Below, one piece after another: positions 1 to 7,077 of a stretch of 45,708 nt of DNA. Every line of letters starts with the position of its first letter. Within the stretch, counting starts at the first letter, position 1. The stretch lies in assembly GCA_031415055.1 (NCBI GenBank), contig JANOQZ010000012.1:1-45708 (forward strand). The letters are read 5' to 3'. The DNA comes from JANMOK01 sp031415055. Its GTDB lineage: Bacteria > Pseudomonadota > Alphaproteobacteria > Rhodobacterales > Rhodobacteraceae. The translations under genes and the position numbers were made by a program. The notes beneath the pieces were generated by a model. It saw only the letters and a list, made by a program, of their open reading frames with translations, was not told the DNA's origin and searched no databases.

Positions 1-1803
1 CGTGTGCCGTCTTCCTTGGCGGTTGCGCCCGTGCCATTGGATCACGACAATTGTCCTGACGGGCAACTGCTGAACCTTGCGCACGAAGCTTGGGATTTGG
101 CGCTGAAACTGGGCGAGAAATACGGCTATCGCAACGCGCAATCGACGGTGATTGCCCCGACTGGCACCATTGGTCTGGTGATGGATTGCGACACGACCGG
201 GATCGAGCCGGATTTTGCCTTGGTCAAATTCAAGAAACTGGCGGGCGGTGGTTATTTCAAAATCATCAACGGCTCGGTTCCGGGGGCTTTGGAAAAACTT
301 GGGTATTCTTCGTCGCAGATCGAAGAAATTGTCGCCCATGCAGTTGGGCATGGCAGTTTGGGCAATGCGCCGGGGATCAATCACACTTCGCTAATTGGAC
401 ACGGGTTTGGTGCCGCCGAGATAGAGAAGATCGAAAGCGCTTTGCCTTCGGCTTTTGACATCAAATTTGTGTTCAACCAATGGACTTTGGGAGCGGATTT
501 CTGCACCGGCACTTTGGGTATTCCCGAAGCAAAACTGAACGATCCGGCGTTCGATTTGTTGCGCCATCTGGGTTTCAGCAAAGGCCAGATTGACGCCGCC
601 AACTTGCATGTCTGCGGGACAATGACGTTGGAAGGTGCGCCGTTCTTGAAAGACGAGCATCTGAGTGTATTCGATTGCGCCAATCCTTGCGGCAAGACCG
701 GCAAGCGGTTCTTGTCGGTGGAAAGCCACATCCGCATGATGGCGGCGGCGCAGTCGTTTATCTCGGGGGCGATTTCCAAGACGATCAACATGCCTAATGA
801 TGCCTCGATTGAGGATTGCAAGGCGGCCTATGAGTTGAGCTGGTCGTTGGGGGTCAAGGCCAACGCTTTGTATCGCGATGGATCAAAACTTTCCCAGCCT
901 TTGTCGTCGTCGCTGATTGAGGATGACGAAGATTTCGAAGAAACGCTGGTTGCGGCGGCATCGGGTGACCGGGCGATGATCATTGCCGAGAAGCTGGTCG
1001 AAAAGATCATCATCAAGGAAGTTGCCGCCGGTCGGGCACGGTTGCCGGAACGGCGCAAGGGCTATACGCAAAAGGCCATCGTTGGCGGGCACAAGGTTTA
1101 CCTGCGCACCGGCGAATATAAAGACGGGGCTTTGGGTGAAATTTTCATCGATATGCACAAGGAAGGCGCGGCTTTCCGGGCGATGATGAACAATTTCGCC
1201 ATCGCGGTTTCGGTGGGCCTGCAATATGGGGTGCCGCTGGAGGAGTTTGTCGAGGCCTTCACCTTCACACGGTTTGAACCCGCCGGAATGGTGCAGGGGA
1301 ATGACTCGATCAAGAACGCAACATCGATCTTGGATTACATTTTCCGCGAATTGGCGGTGTCTTATCTGGACCGCACCGACTTGGCCCATATCAAACCACA
1401 GGGCGAGGCGTTTGACGAGATTGGCCGCGGCGATGCGGAAAGCAAGCGCAATATCGCTGAGCCCAGCAATTTGGCCGTGACGAATTCGATGACCATGCTG
1501 GAAAAGATCAAGCACGTGTCCTCGTCGGGCTATCTGCGCAAGCGTCTGCCGCAGGAATTGCTGGTGTTGCAAGGCGGGGCGGCGACGGCTTTGGCTTTGG
1601 ATGCGATGCAAGGCATCGAGGGTTACGGCCTGAATGTTGAGGTGACCGGGACCAGCAGCGTCACCGTGTTGGACCATCGAACCAAGGCGAAAATGCAGGG
1701 GTATGAAGGTGATCCTTGCGGCGAGTGCGGCAACTTCACCCTCGTGCGCAACGGCACTTGCATGAAGTGCAACACCTGTGGGGGGACTTCGGGGTGTAGT
1801 TGA
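1..1803 (+). CDS. nrdJ: B12-dependent (class II) ribonucleotide reductase, C-terminal half
   Basis: Adenosylcobalamin-dependent ribonucleoside-diphosphate reductase, which makes deoxyribonucleotides for DNA synthesis in the cytoplasm. The reading frame is open at the left edge of the window, so the start lies outside; about 600 residues are visible of a family member usually near 1200. The visible part includes the core segment around PTGTIGLVMDCDTTGIEPD and, near the end, the cysteine-rich tail CGECGNFTLVRNGTCMKC followed by NTCGGTSGC, the usual redox-active and zinc-type C-terminus of this family. The gene ends with TGA and is followed by a strong intrinsic terminator, so it appears to be the last gene of its transcript. 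The identification is firm; only the N-terminal half is unseen. Confidence 0.96.
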   Translation, partial: RVPSSLAVAPVPLDHDNCPDGQLLNLAHEAWDLALKLGEKYGYRNAQSTVIAPTGTIGLVMDCDTTGIEPDFALVKFKKLAGGGYFKIINGSVPGALEKLGYSSSQIEEIVAHAVGHGSLGNAPGINHTSLIGHGFGAAEIEKIESALPSAFDIKFVFNQWTLGADFCTGTLGIPEAKLNDPAFDLLRHLGFSKGQIDAANLHVCGTMTLEGAPFLKDEHLSVFDCANPCGKTGKRFLSVESHIRMMAAAQSFISGAISKTINMPNDASIEDCKAAYELSWSLGVKANALYRDGSKLSQPLSSSLIEDDEDFEETLVAAASGDRAMIIAEKLVEKIIIKEVAAGRARLPERRKGYTQKAIVGGHKVYLRTGEYKDGALGEIFIDMHKEGAAFRAMMNNFAIAVSVGLQYGVPLEEFVEAFTFTRFEPAGMVQGNDSIKNATSILDYIFRELAVSYLDRTDLAHIKPQGEAFDEIGRGDAESKRNIAEPSNLAVTNSMTMLEKIKHVSSSGYLRKRLPQELLVLQGGAATALALDAMQGIEGYGLNVEVTGTSSVTVLDHRTKAKMQGYEGDPCGECGNFTLVRNGTCMKCNTCGGTSGCS

Positions 1804-1913
1804 GGAAATTCACGAACCGGGTGCCTCAGTGGTGGGGACTATAGGGCACCCTCAGCGTTCAGGCCGCAGGCAAAAAACCGAGCAGCGAAACAATCGAGCC
1901 TGAAATGCGAAAC

Positions 1914-1944
1914 TGGGGGCGGGAAACCGCCCCCATCTTTTTTT
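1914..1944 (+). terminator. Rho-independent terminator of nrdJ
   Basis: A perfect 9-bp stem, TGGGGGCGG paired with CCGCCCCCA, has a GAAA loop and runs directly into TCTTTTTTT. It lies 110 bases past the nrdJ stop codon in the direction of nrdJ transcription. Confidence 0.88.
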
Positions 1945-2238
1945 GGGTTTCGCGCACGCGTGCCAGATCGTGTAAAGAATTGATATTGTTGGTAAAAAAA
2001 ATTGAAATTAACCAAAAATTAGGGAGTTTGCACCGGCAAAAGATGCCCCCACCCTAACCCACCTCCGCGAGCGAGGGATTGGATAAGTGGTGGTTGCAGC
2101 GAAGGTTAATGGGCAAAACCATGCGCGAAAATGGGCCGAAATCGCGGGTAAAACGGCGGTTTTTGCGGGTTTGGTGACGGTTTTTAGGGGCGTGGTTGGT
2201 GAAAGGTTAACGTTGGGTGCGGGCGGATTGGCGGTCGG
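1945..2238. other. Intergenic stretch without a recognisable gene
   Basis: The 435 bases between nrdJ and the PIN toxin hold the terminator and an AT-rich patch around 1975-2025. Around 2044-2082 there is a degenerate palindrome-like repeat (CCCCCACCCTAACCC, then CTCCGCGAGCGAGG) that resembles the intergenic repeats common in Rhizobiales genomes. A short plus-strand frame begins at 2087, but it has no supporting start signal and no recognisable protein motif. Confidence 0.5.
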
Positions 2239-2634
2239 TCAATCGAGCAACTGCATCCCGGCAATTTTAGCGGCACGTTTGTCAAAAGTCAGGGTGTAGG
2301 CGGCGCCTTTCTGGCGGGCGGCTATTGCGATGAGTTGGCCGGCAAAGTCGTGGCCTTGGGCACGCGTGCCTTCCAGTGCCAACGCAATTTGCGAGTCGTT
2401 CTCAAAGACAATGCGGCTGGCGCGCAAAAGGTTGTGCAGCAGTTCGGCAACTTGGCGGCGCGGGATTTTGTACGCGCGTTCCAGCACCCAAAACAATTCA
2501 ACAGCTACTTCGCGGGCGACAAAGGCCGGATCGTCGGCTGTGCATGTGTTGATGGCCTTGGCAGCAAGGTCACCTTGCACTGAATCGTCTTGAATAAGGA
2601 AACGCGCGAGGACGTTGGTATCCAAGGCGATCAA
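2239..2634 (-). CDS. PIN-domain ribonuclease toxin (VapC-like)
   Basis: A type II toxin of the PIN family, expected to cleave RNA with metal ions held by acidic residues. The protein begins LIALDTNVLARFL, with the first catalytic Asp in ALDTNV. It continues with a conserved Glu in the VAVELFWVLERAYKI region and ends with the late acidic motif around HDFAGQLIA and LTFDKRA. I chose a TTG start at 2634 because it overlaps the stop of the antitoxin by four bases (TTGA) and gives about 131 residues, the usual PIN toxin size; longer starts would run back through the antitoxin. It is translated after, and probably coupled to, the AbrB-type antitoxin. Confidence 0.88.
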   Translation of the reverse strand: MIALDTNVLARFLIQDDSVQGDLAAKAINTCTADDPAFVAREVAVELFWVLERAYKIPRRQVAELLHNLLRASRIVFENDSQIALALEGTRAQGHDFAGQLIAIAARQKGAAYTLTFDKRAAKIAGMQLLD

Positions 2635-2876
2635 GTCCGCGACCGTTCGGTGACTGCGGCGGTAATTGCCGCGTCCATTTCTTCTATCGTTTTGGCCTTC
2701 ATGCCGGGTTGATGCAGGACGCCGAAGAAATCCATGATGTCGGGCGCTTTTGACAGCCACACTTTGCCTTGGTGGATTTCGTAACAAACCTGTGCGCCGG
2801 GCTGCAAGTCGAGCGCGTCGCGGACTTGCCGAGGCAAGGTGGTTTGGCCTTTGGCGGTAAGTGTGGAATGGATCAT
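2631..2876 (-). CDS. AbrB/SpoVT-type antitoxin
   Basis: An 81-residue antitoxin with an N-terminal swapped-hairpin DNA-binding domain: STLTAKGQTTLPRQVRDALDL followed by GAQVCYEI is the standard AbrB/VapB signature. The C-terminal part (MKAKTIEEMDAAI onward) would wrap and neutralise the PIN toxin encoded immediately downstream. The start ATG at 2876 is 12 bases from an inverted repeat that is a likely operator, in line with the usual autoregulation of these modules. The pair sits alone between nrdJ and ilvH. Confidence 0.9.
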   Translation of the reverse strand: MIHSTLTAKGQTTLPRQVRDALDLQPGAQVCYEIHQGKVWLSKAPDIMDFFGVLHQPGMKAKTIEEMDAAITAAVTERSRT

Positions 2877-2888
2877 TGTTTGTTCCAG

Positions 2889-2920
2889 ATTGTAAGGCAG
2901 TTATGATAGCGCATTACAAT
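2889..2920 (-). promoter_or_regulatory. Inverted repeat, probable operator of the PIN/AbrB module
   Basis: A perfect 7-bp inverted repeat, ATTGTAA and TTACAAT, separated by 18 bases, lies just upstream of the antitoxin ATG. The spacing and place fit binding of an AbrB-type antitoxin dimer or toxin-antitoxin complex. No clear -35/-10 pair was found, so the promoter itself is not assigned. Confidence 0.55.
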
Positions 2921-2971
2921 ATGGGTGAAGTAAGGCGAATTGTCCAGATGGGCGTGCAATGATGGGTGAAA

Positions 2972-3547
2972 TCAACCAACCGACTTTGGCAAACCCCGCG
3001 AGATTGCGGCGACGCCGGTGCGTGCCACGTCCAGCAGACCCAAGGGGCGCATCAGGTCGATGAAGGCGTCGATTTTTTCGGGCATGCCGGTGAGCTCGAA
3101 GACGAAGCTTTCGAGGGTGGAATCGACGACTTTGGCGCGGAACACTTCGGAGGTGCTCAGCGCCTCGACGCGTTTATCGCCCTTGCCCGCGACTTTGATC
3201 AGCGCCAGTTCGCGTTGCACCGAGGGGCCCTCGACGGTCAGGTCGTGGACGTCGTGGACCGGGACCATACGCAAAAGCTGGTTCTTGATCTGCTCGATCA
3301 CTGCCGGGGTGCCGTTGGTGACGACGGTGATGCGCGAGAGGTGGCTTTTATGGTCAGTCTCGGCCACTGTGAGACTGTCGATATTGTAGCCGCGACCGGA
3401 AAACAGGCCGATGACACGGGCCAGCACGCCGGATTCGTTGTCGACCAGAACGGCCAGCGTGTGGGTTTCCTTCACGTCGCTGAGCGTGCTGTTGAGGTTA
3501 TACGCGGAATGGCTGGTTGAGCCTTTTTTGAGGTGCAGGGCGTTCAT
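2972..3547 (-). CDS. ilvH: Acetolactate synthase, small regulatory subunit
   Basis: Regulatory subunit of acetolactate (acetohydroxyacid) synthase, which confers valine feedback inhibition on the large subunit IlvI in branched-chain amino acid synthesis. The 191-residue protein has an N-terminal ACT domain (THTLAVLVDNESGVLARVIGLF and GRGYNIDSLTV, about residues 28-60). A second domain covers the C-terminal half, with ELALIKV and FVFELTGMPEKIDAF. I chose ATG at 3547 because it precedes the start of conservation; the open frame extends further upstream only as low-complexity sequence. Unusually, a BrnT/BrnA toxin-antitoxin pair separates this gene from ilvI; ilvH begins 23 bases after brnA ends. 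Confidence 0.95.
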   Translation of the reverse strand: MNALHLKKGSTSHSAYNLNSTLSDVKETHTLAVLVDNESGVLARVIGLFSGRGYNIDSLTVAETDHKSHLSRITVVTNGTPAVIEQIKNQLLRMVPVHDVHDLTVEGPSVQRELALIKVAGKGDKRVEALSTSEVFRAKVVDSTLESFVFELTGMPEKIDAFIDLMRPLGLLDVARTGVAAISRGLPKSVG

Positions 3548-3570
3548 GGTTGGCTTTCGATTCGGGTTTC

Positions 3571-3870
3571 TCAGGATGCCTTGCGGGCATTTTCGTCCAG
3601 CTTGTCGGCCAGCCACATTTTTATCAGCGCCTGCCGGGTGACGCCGCGGCGCTGCGCTTCGGCGTCGAGTTGTTTGACCATTAACGGCGGGAAATCGACG
3701 TTGACGCGGCGTGCGCGCGGTGGGTCCATCAGACCCTTCGATCGGTCGATGAACTGGTCAATTTCGTCGCTGCCGTCATCGAACAGGCGGTCGAATTCTT
3801 CGGCCGAAATCGTCTTGCTGCCGTCAAGGCTCGTGATCGTGTTGGTCTTGGTCTCGAGTTTTCCGTCCAT
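3571..3870 (-). CDS. brnA: BrnA-type antitoxin (ribbon-helix-helix)
   Basis: A 99-residue antitoxin of the BrnA/CopG class. Its C-terminal part, RRVNVDFPPLMVKQLDAEAQ followed by RGVTRQALIKMWLADKL, is a ribbon-helix-helix DNA-binding domain. The acidic N-terminal region (SAEEFDRLFDDGSDEIDQF) would contact the BrnT toxin. The ATG at 3870 has a good ribosome-binding sequence (AGGAG nine bases upstream) located inside the end of brnT; the two genes overlap by 47 bases, which suggests translational coupling. The toxin-first order is normal for BrnTA. It lies inside the ilvI-ilvH transcript. Confidence 0.85.
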   Translation of the reverse strand: MDGKLETKTNTITSLDGSKTISAEEFDRLFDDGSDEIDQFIDRSKGLMDPPRARRVNVDFPPLMVKQLDAEAQRRGVTRQALIKMWLADKLDENARKAS

Positions 3871-4123
3871 AGTCCTCGATCTCCTGCTTGCGCGAACGGC
3901 GCACCGAAATTAGCCTTATGTTTTCACCGCGAATGGTGAATATAGCAGTCCAAAAACGTCCTTCGACCAATTGCACCCGCTCGAAGCGCAGTTCGCTGCT
4001 GAAGGGCAGGGGTGTGATTACACCCCAGACATTCCACAAAACCTGTGCCTCGACAAAGTCGATGCCATGCTTGTCGGCATTGGCGGCGCTTTTCTCGGGG
4101 TCGAACTCGAATTCTTTATCCAT
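3824..4123 (-). CDS. brnT: BrnT-type ribonuclease toxin
   Basis: A type II toxin of the BrnT family, RelE-fold ribonucleases. The N-terminal signature FEFDPEKSAANADKHGIDF followed by EAQVLW is diagnostic. The later parts, ERVQLVEG, WTAIFTIRGENIRLISVRRS and RKQEIEDY, match the conserved core and the basic Arg motif. I placed the start at ATG 4123, directly before the signature; a longer frame would need a TTG at 4150. The gene begins 29 bases after the ilvI stop, on the same strand. No separate promoter is obvious in that gap, so it may be read from the ilv promoter, from one inside ilvI, or both. Confidence 0.88.
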   Translation of the reverse strand: MDKEFEFDPEKSAANADKHGIDFVEAQVLWNVWGVITPLPFSSELRFERVQLVEGRFWTAIFTIRGENIRLISVRRSRKQEIEDYGRKTRDQDQHDHEP

Positions 4124-4152
4124 TATGGTTGCAAAACTATACCATTTCAACC

Positions 4153-5907
4153 CTAAACCAGCACCGATCCCTTGGAATCGATGACACCCTGCGTTTGGGC
4201 ATCACCCAGCAGCATGTCGTTATGCGCTTTGCCCGAGGGGATCATGGGGAAGCAGTTTTCGTGTTTTTCGACGCGGCAGTCGAAAATGACGGGACCGTCA
4301 TAGGCGAGCATTTCCTTGATCGCGTCGTCCAAATCCGCCGGATTGTCGCAGCGGATGCCTTTGCCGCCAAAGGCTTCGGCCAGTTTGACGAAATCGGGCA
4401 GGGCTTCGGACCATGAATGGCTGTAGCGCTCGCCATGCAGCAATTCCTGCCACTGCCGCACCATGCCAAGGCGTTCGTTGTTGATAATGAACTGTTTGAC
4501 CGGCAGGCGGTATTGCACCGCCGTGCCCATTTCCTGCATGTTCATCAGCCAAGACGCTTCGCCGGCGACGTTTATGACCAGCGAATTGGGGTGCGCTACT
4601 TGCACGCCATTGGACGATGGCAGGCCGTAGCCCATGGTGCCAAGGCCACCTGAGGTCATCCAGCGGTGGGGTTCTTCAAACCCCAGATACTGCGCCGCCC
4701 ACATCTGATGCTGGCCAACTTCGGTGCAGATATAGCGGTCGAGGTGTTTGGTCAGGGCTTCGAGCCGTTCCAGCGCGTATTGCGGTTTGATGGTCTTGGT
4801 CGAGTTCTTGTAGCTCAGGCATTTTTTTGCCCGCCAGTGGTTGATCTCATCCCACCAGCTGGCGACCTCCATCGAAGCGGTTTTCTTGCCGCGCTCTTTC
4901 CACAGCTTCAGTATGTCGCCCAGAACATTGGCGATGTCGCCGACGATGGGCACATCGACGCGGATGTTCTTGTTGATCGAGGAGGGGTCGATGTCGATGT
5001 GGATCTTGAACGAGCCGGGGCTGAAGGCATCAAGCCGCCCGGTGATACGGTCATCAAACCTGGCACCGATGCAGATCATGACGTCGCAATCGTGCATGGC
5101 CCAGTTGGCTTCGTAGGTGCCGTGCATGCCGAGCATGCCGATCCAGTTCTTGCCGGAAGCTGGGTATGCCCCAAGGCCCATCAGGGTCGAGGTGATGGGG
5201 AAATTGGTGGCGGCGACCAGTTCGCGCAGCAGTTGGCTGGCGGCAAGGCCGGAATTGATGACGCCGCCGCCGGAATAGAGGATGGGTTTCTTGGCGCGTT
5301 CCAGTGCTTCAACCGCGCGCAGAATTGCCTCGGCACTGCCTTTGACTTGTGGCTGGTAACGATATTCGGCGGCTGGCTTGGGCGCATGATAGGTGCCGGT
5401 GGCAAATTGCACGTCCTTGGGGATGTCTACCAGTACCGGACCGGGGCGGCCGTGGGTGGCGACGTGGAAGGCTTGGTGGATGGTTTCGGCGAGGATGTTG
5501 GTGTCCTTGACCAGCCAGTTATGCTTGGTGCAGGGCCGGGTGATGCCGACGGTATCGGCCTCTTGAAAGGCGTCGTTGCCGATCATGAAGGTCGGCACTT
5601 GGCCGGTCAGAACGATGATCGGGATCGAGTCCATCAAAGCGTCGGTCATGCCGGTGACGGCGTTGGTAGCACCCGGGCCGGATGTGACGAGGACCACGCC
5701 GGGCCGGCCAGTTGAGCGGGCGTAGCCTTCGGCGGCATGGGTCGCACCCTGTTCGTGGCGGACCAGGATGTGACGGATGTCGTTTTGCTGGAAGATCTCG
5801 TCATAGATCGGCAGAACCGCACCGCCGGGATAGCCGAAAACGGTATCAACGCCTTGGTCTTTCAGGGCTTGAACGACGATTTGCGCTCCGGTCATTTGGC
5901 GGGTCAT
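4153..5907 (-). CDS. ilvI: Acetolactate synthase, large catalytic subunit
   Basis: Catalytic subunit of acetolactate synthase (also named ilvB), a thiamine diphosphate and FAD enzyme. It condenses pyruvate with pyruvate or 2-oxobutyrate in the first common step of valine, leucine and isoleucine synthesis. The 584 residues show FGYPGGAVLPIYDE and the catalytic-Glu motif RHEQGATHAAEGYARSTGRPG near the N-terminus, and the central FAD domain. The C-terminal diphosphate-binding domain reads NVAGEASWLMNMQEM, so the usual GDG of the motif is replaced by GEA. The start ATG at 5907 has GGAG five to six bases upstream. A leader peptide and attenuator lie directly upstream. Confidence 0.97.
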   Translation of the reverse strand: MTRQMTGAQIVVQALKDQGVDTVFGYPGGAVLPIYDEIFQQNDIRHILVRHEQGATHAAEGYARSTGRPGVVLVTSGPGATNAVTGMTDALMDSIPIIVLTGQVPTFMIGNDAFQEADTVGITRPCTKHNWLVKDTNILAETIHQAFHVATHGRPGPVLVDIPKDVQFATGTYHAPKPAAEYRYQPQVKGSAEAILRAVEALERAKKPILYSGGGVINSGLAASQLLRELVAATNFPITSTLMGLGAYPASGKNWIGMLGMHGTYEANWAMHDCDVMICIGARFDDRITGRLDAFSPGSFKIHIDIDPSSINKNIRVDVPIVGDIANVLGDILKLWKERGKKTASMEVASWWDEINHWRAKKCLSYKNSTKTIKPQYALERLEALTKHLDRYICTEVGQHQMWAAQYLGFEEPHRWMTSGGLGTMGYGLPSSNGVQVAHPNSLVINVAGEASWLMNMQEMGTAVQYRLPVKQFIINNERLGMVRQWQELLHGERYSHSWSEALPDFVKLAEAFGGKGIRCDNPADLDDAIKEMLAYDGPVIFDCRVEKHENCFPMIPSGKAHNDMLLGDAQTQGVIDSKGSVLV

Positions 5908-5938
5908 TTCGGTCTCCGATTTGGGCCGTGTCGGGCAT

Positions 5939-5960
5939 AAAAAAACCCCCGGTTTGGGGG
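5939..5960 (-). terminator. Attenuator (intrinsic terminator) before ilvI
   Basis: Read on the minus strand, CCCCC-AAACC-GGGGG is followed by seven T residues, a compact intrinsic terminator. It lies between the leader peptide stop and the ilvI start, 31 bases before the ATG, which is the classic position of an attenuator rather than an end-of-gene terminator. Confidence 0.85.
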
Positions 5961-5966
5961 CATGGC

Positions 5967-6009
5967 GTTTGAACCGAAGGCGGATGTCAGGGCATCCGTC
6001 GGGTCAAAC
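5967..6009 (-). promoter_or_regulatory. Leader hairpin overlapping the end of the ilv leader peptide
   Basis: On the minus strand GTTTGACC pairs with GGTTCAAAC (one bulged base), and inside it CGGATG pairs with CATCCG. The TGA stop codon of the leader peptide sits in the CCCTGA loop. A ribosome finishing or stalling in the leader would decide whether this hairpin forms, so it is the natural pause or switch stem of the attenuation system. The competing antiterminator pairing was not resolved by eye. Confidence 0.65.
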
Positions 6010-6040
6010 GCTGATTTAGCACGACAAGGGTTTTAGACAT
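5987..6040 (-). CDS. ilv operon leader peptide, 17 residues
   Basis: A short frame reads MSKTLVVLNQRLTRRMP. ATG at 6040 is preceded at seven bases by GAGGA, a good ribosome-binding site. Residues 5-8 are Leu-Val-Val-Leu, the end products of the pathway whose first enzyme is encoded downstream; a further Leu is at residue 12. A leader hairpin and then a terminator follow before ilvI. This is the standard layout of ribosome-mediated attenuation: shortage of charged leucine or valine tRNA would stall the ribosome on the LVVL codons and prevent termination. The peptide itself probably has no other role. Confidence 0.8.
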   Translation of the reverse strand: MSKTLVVLNQRLTRRMP

Positions 6041-6063
6041 TCCACATTCCTCAAGTTGGCGCT

Positions 6064-6092
6064 GTTTTAGGCAGCGATTCGGGGCAGGTCAA
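6064..6092 (-). promoter_or_regulatory. Promoter of the ilv operon
   Basis: On the minus strand TTGACC (-35) and TAAAAC (-10) are separated by exactly 17 bases. Transcription would begin near 6056-6058, about 16 bases before the leader peptide ATG. It is the best sigma70-type promoter in this gap, and its place fits the leader peptide and attenuator. Confidence 0.65.
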
Positions 6093-6104
6093 TTGGGATT
6101 TGGA

Positions 6105-6148
6105 TAATTTTATTGCGACTGGCGAAGAATTTTGTAATTTTATTGCGA
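6105..6148 (-). promoter_or_regulatory. Two direct repeats upstream of the ilv promoter
   Basis: A perfect 14-bp sequence (TAATTTTATTGCGA on the plus strand) occurs at 6105-6118 and again at 6135-6148, a 30-bp phase close to three helical turns. Relative to the inferred start the sites centre near -54 and -84, right behind the -35 box. That suggests an activator binding on one DNA face. Lrp is a precedent for ilvIH operons, but the protein acting here is not known. Confidence 0.55.
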
Positions 6149-6180
6149 TATTGGGCCAATTTTTGGCGTTTTCGCAAAGA

Positions 6181-7005
6181 TTATGGGAATGATGGCAGGT
6201 GAATCGCTGCGACCTGCGCCGAAATTGGGTCGGAGGCGAGCGGATGCGTTTGGCGCGGCTCAAGGTCGCTTTCCTGCAGGATTTGCCAGTTGCCTGCGCG
6301 ATAAATCTCGATTGGGCGATAGCGGATTTTGTAATCCATCTTGGCGCTGCCGGGCACCCAATAGCCAAGATAGACATAGTTCATGCCGGCCTCGCGGGCG
6401 AGGCGGATATGATCGAGGATCATGTAGGTGCCCAAGCTATGCCGCGCGAGGTTGGGGTCAAAGAACGAATAGACCAGTGACAGGCCGTCGCTGAGAACAT
6501 CGGTCAGGCAGACGGCGACAAGTTCGCGTTTGCCGCGCGCATTTGGATCGGGGCGGTAGTATTCGACGATGCGCGAGCGGACCGGGGTTTCCTCGATCAT
6601 CGCGGCATATTCGAAAATGTCCATCTGCGCCATGCCGCCGTCGGAGTGGCGGCTGTCGAGATAGCGGCGGAACAAGTCAAACTGATCTTCGGTTGCCCAA
6701 GGGGCGGCAGCTTCACGCGTGAGGTCGGAATTCTTTTCGAGGATGCGGCGTTGCGAGCGCGAGGGTTGGAAGGTGGCCACCGGCACCCGCGCCGACATGC
6801 AGGCGCTGCAATCGGCGCAAGACGGGCGGTACAGCACGTTTTGCGAGCGGCGAAACCCTTGATGCGACAGGGTGTCGTTCAGTTTGTTGGCGCTGCTGCC
6901 GTGCAAGGCGGTGAACAATTTACGTTCAACCCGCCCCTCCAGATAGGGGCAGGGTTGCGGGGCCGTCACATAGAATTGCGGCGCGAAGGGTAGAGAGTGG
7001 CGCAT
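6181..7005 (-). CDS. bpt: Aspartate/glutamate leucyltransferase (N-end rule)
   Basis: Transfers leucine from leucyl-tRNA to proteins with N-terminal Asp or Glu, marking them for ClpS/ClpAP degradation; cytoplasmic. The 274-residue protein shows the N-terminal cysteine motif CPYLEGRVERKLF and YRPSCADCSACMSARVPV. It then has the GNAT-like C-terminal half with ELVAVCLTDVLSDGLSLVYSFFDP and GTYMILDHIRLAREAGMNYV YLGYWV, all typical of Bpt. ATG at 7005 starts the MRHSLPFAPQFYVTAP region where homology normally begins; an upstream TTG at 7053 would extend it by 16 unsupported residues. It is followed on the right by an RDD membrane protein gene on the same strand. Confidence 0.95.
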   Translation of the reverse strand: MRHSLPFAPQFYVTAPQPCPYLEGRVERKLFTALHGSSANKLNDTLSHQGFRRSQNVLYRPSCADCSACMSARVPVATFQPSRSQRRILEKNSDLTREAAAPWATEDQFDLFRRYLDSRHSDGGMAQMDIFEYAAMIEETPVRSRIVEYYRPDPNARGKRELVAVCLTDVLSDGLSLVYSFFDPNLARHSLGTYMILDHIRLAREAGMNYVYLGYWVPGSAKMDYKIRYRPIEIYRAGNWQILQESDLEPRQTHPLASDPISAQVAAIHLPSFP

Positions 7006-7077
7006 GGGCCCCGGTTTCGCGTTAGGAAATCTTAACGCAATCGTGGCACACAAGTGTTAGCAATTCTACAATAATGG

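Noticed and set aside
883..1677. 264-codon minus-strand frame inside nrdJ
   Set aside because: Antisense shadow of nrdJ coding sequence, with no recognisable domain or start signal.
2087..2299. 70-codon plus-strand frame between nrdJ and the PIN toxin
   Set aside because: Low-complexity Val/Ala/Gly translation, no ribosome-binding site, and its end overlaps the toxin gene on the other strand.
4666..5715. Long plus-strand open frame (349 codons) opposite ilvI
   Set aside because: It lies wholly antisense to ilvI, whose protein is unmistakable. Its translation shows only the Gly/Asp/Val bias of a mirrored frame and no family motif.
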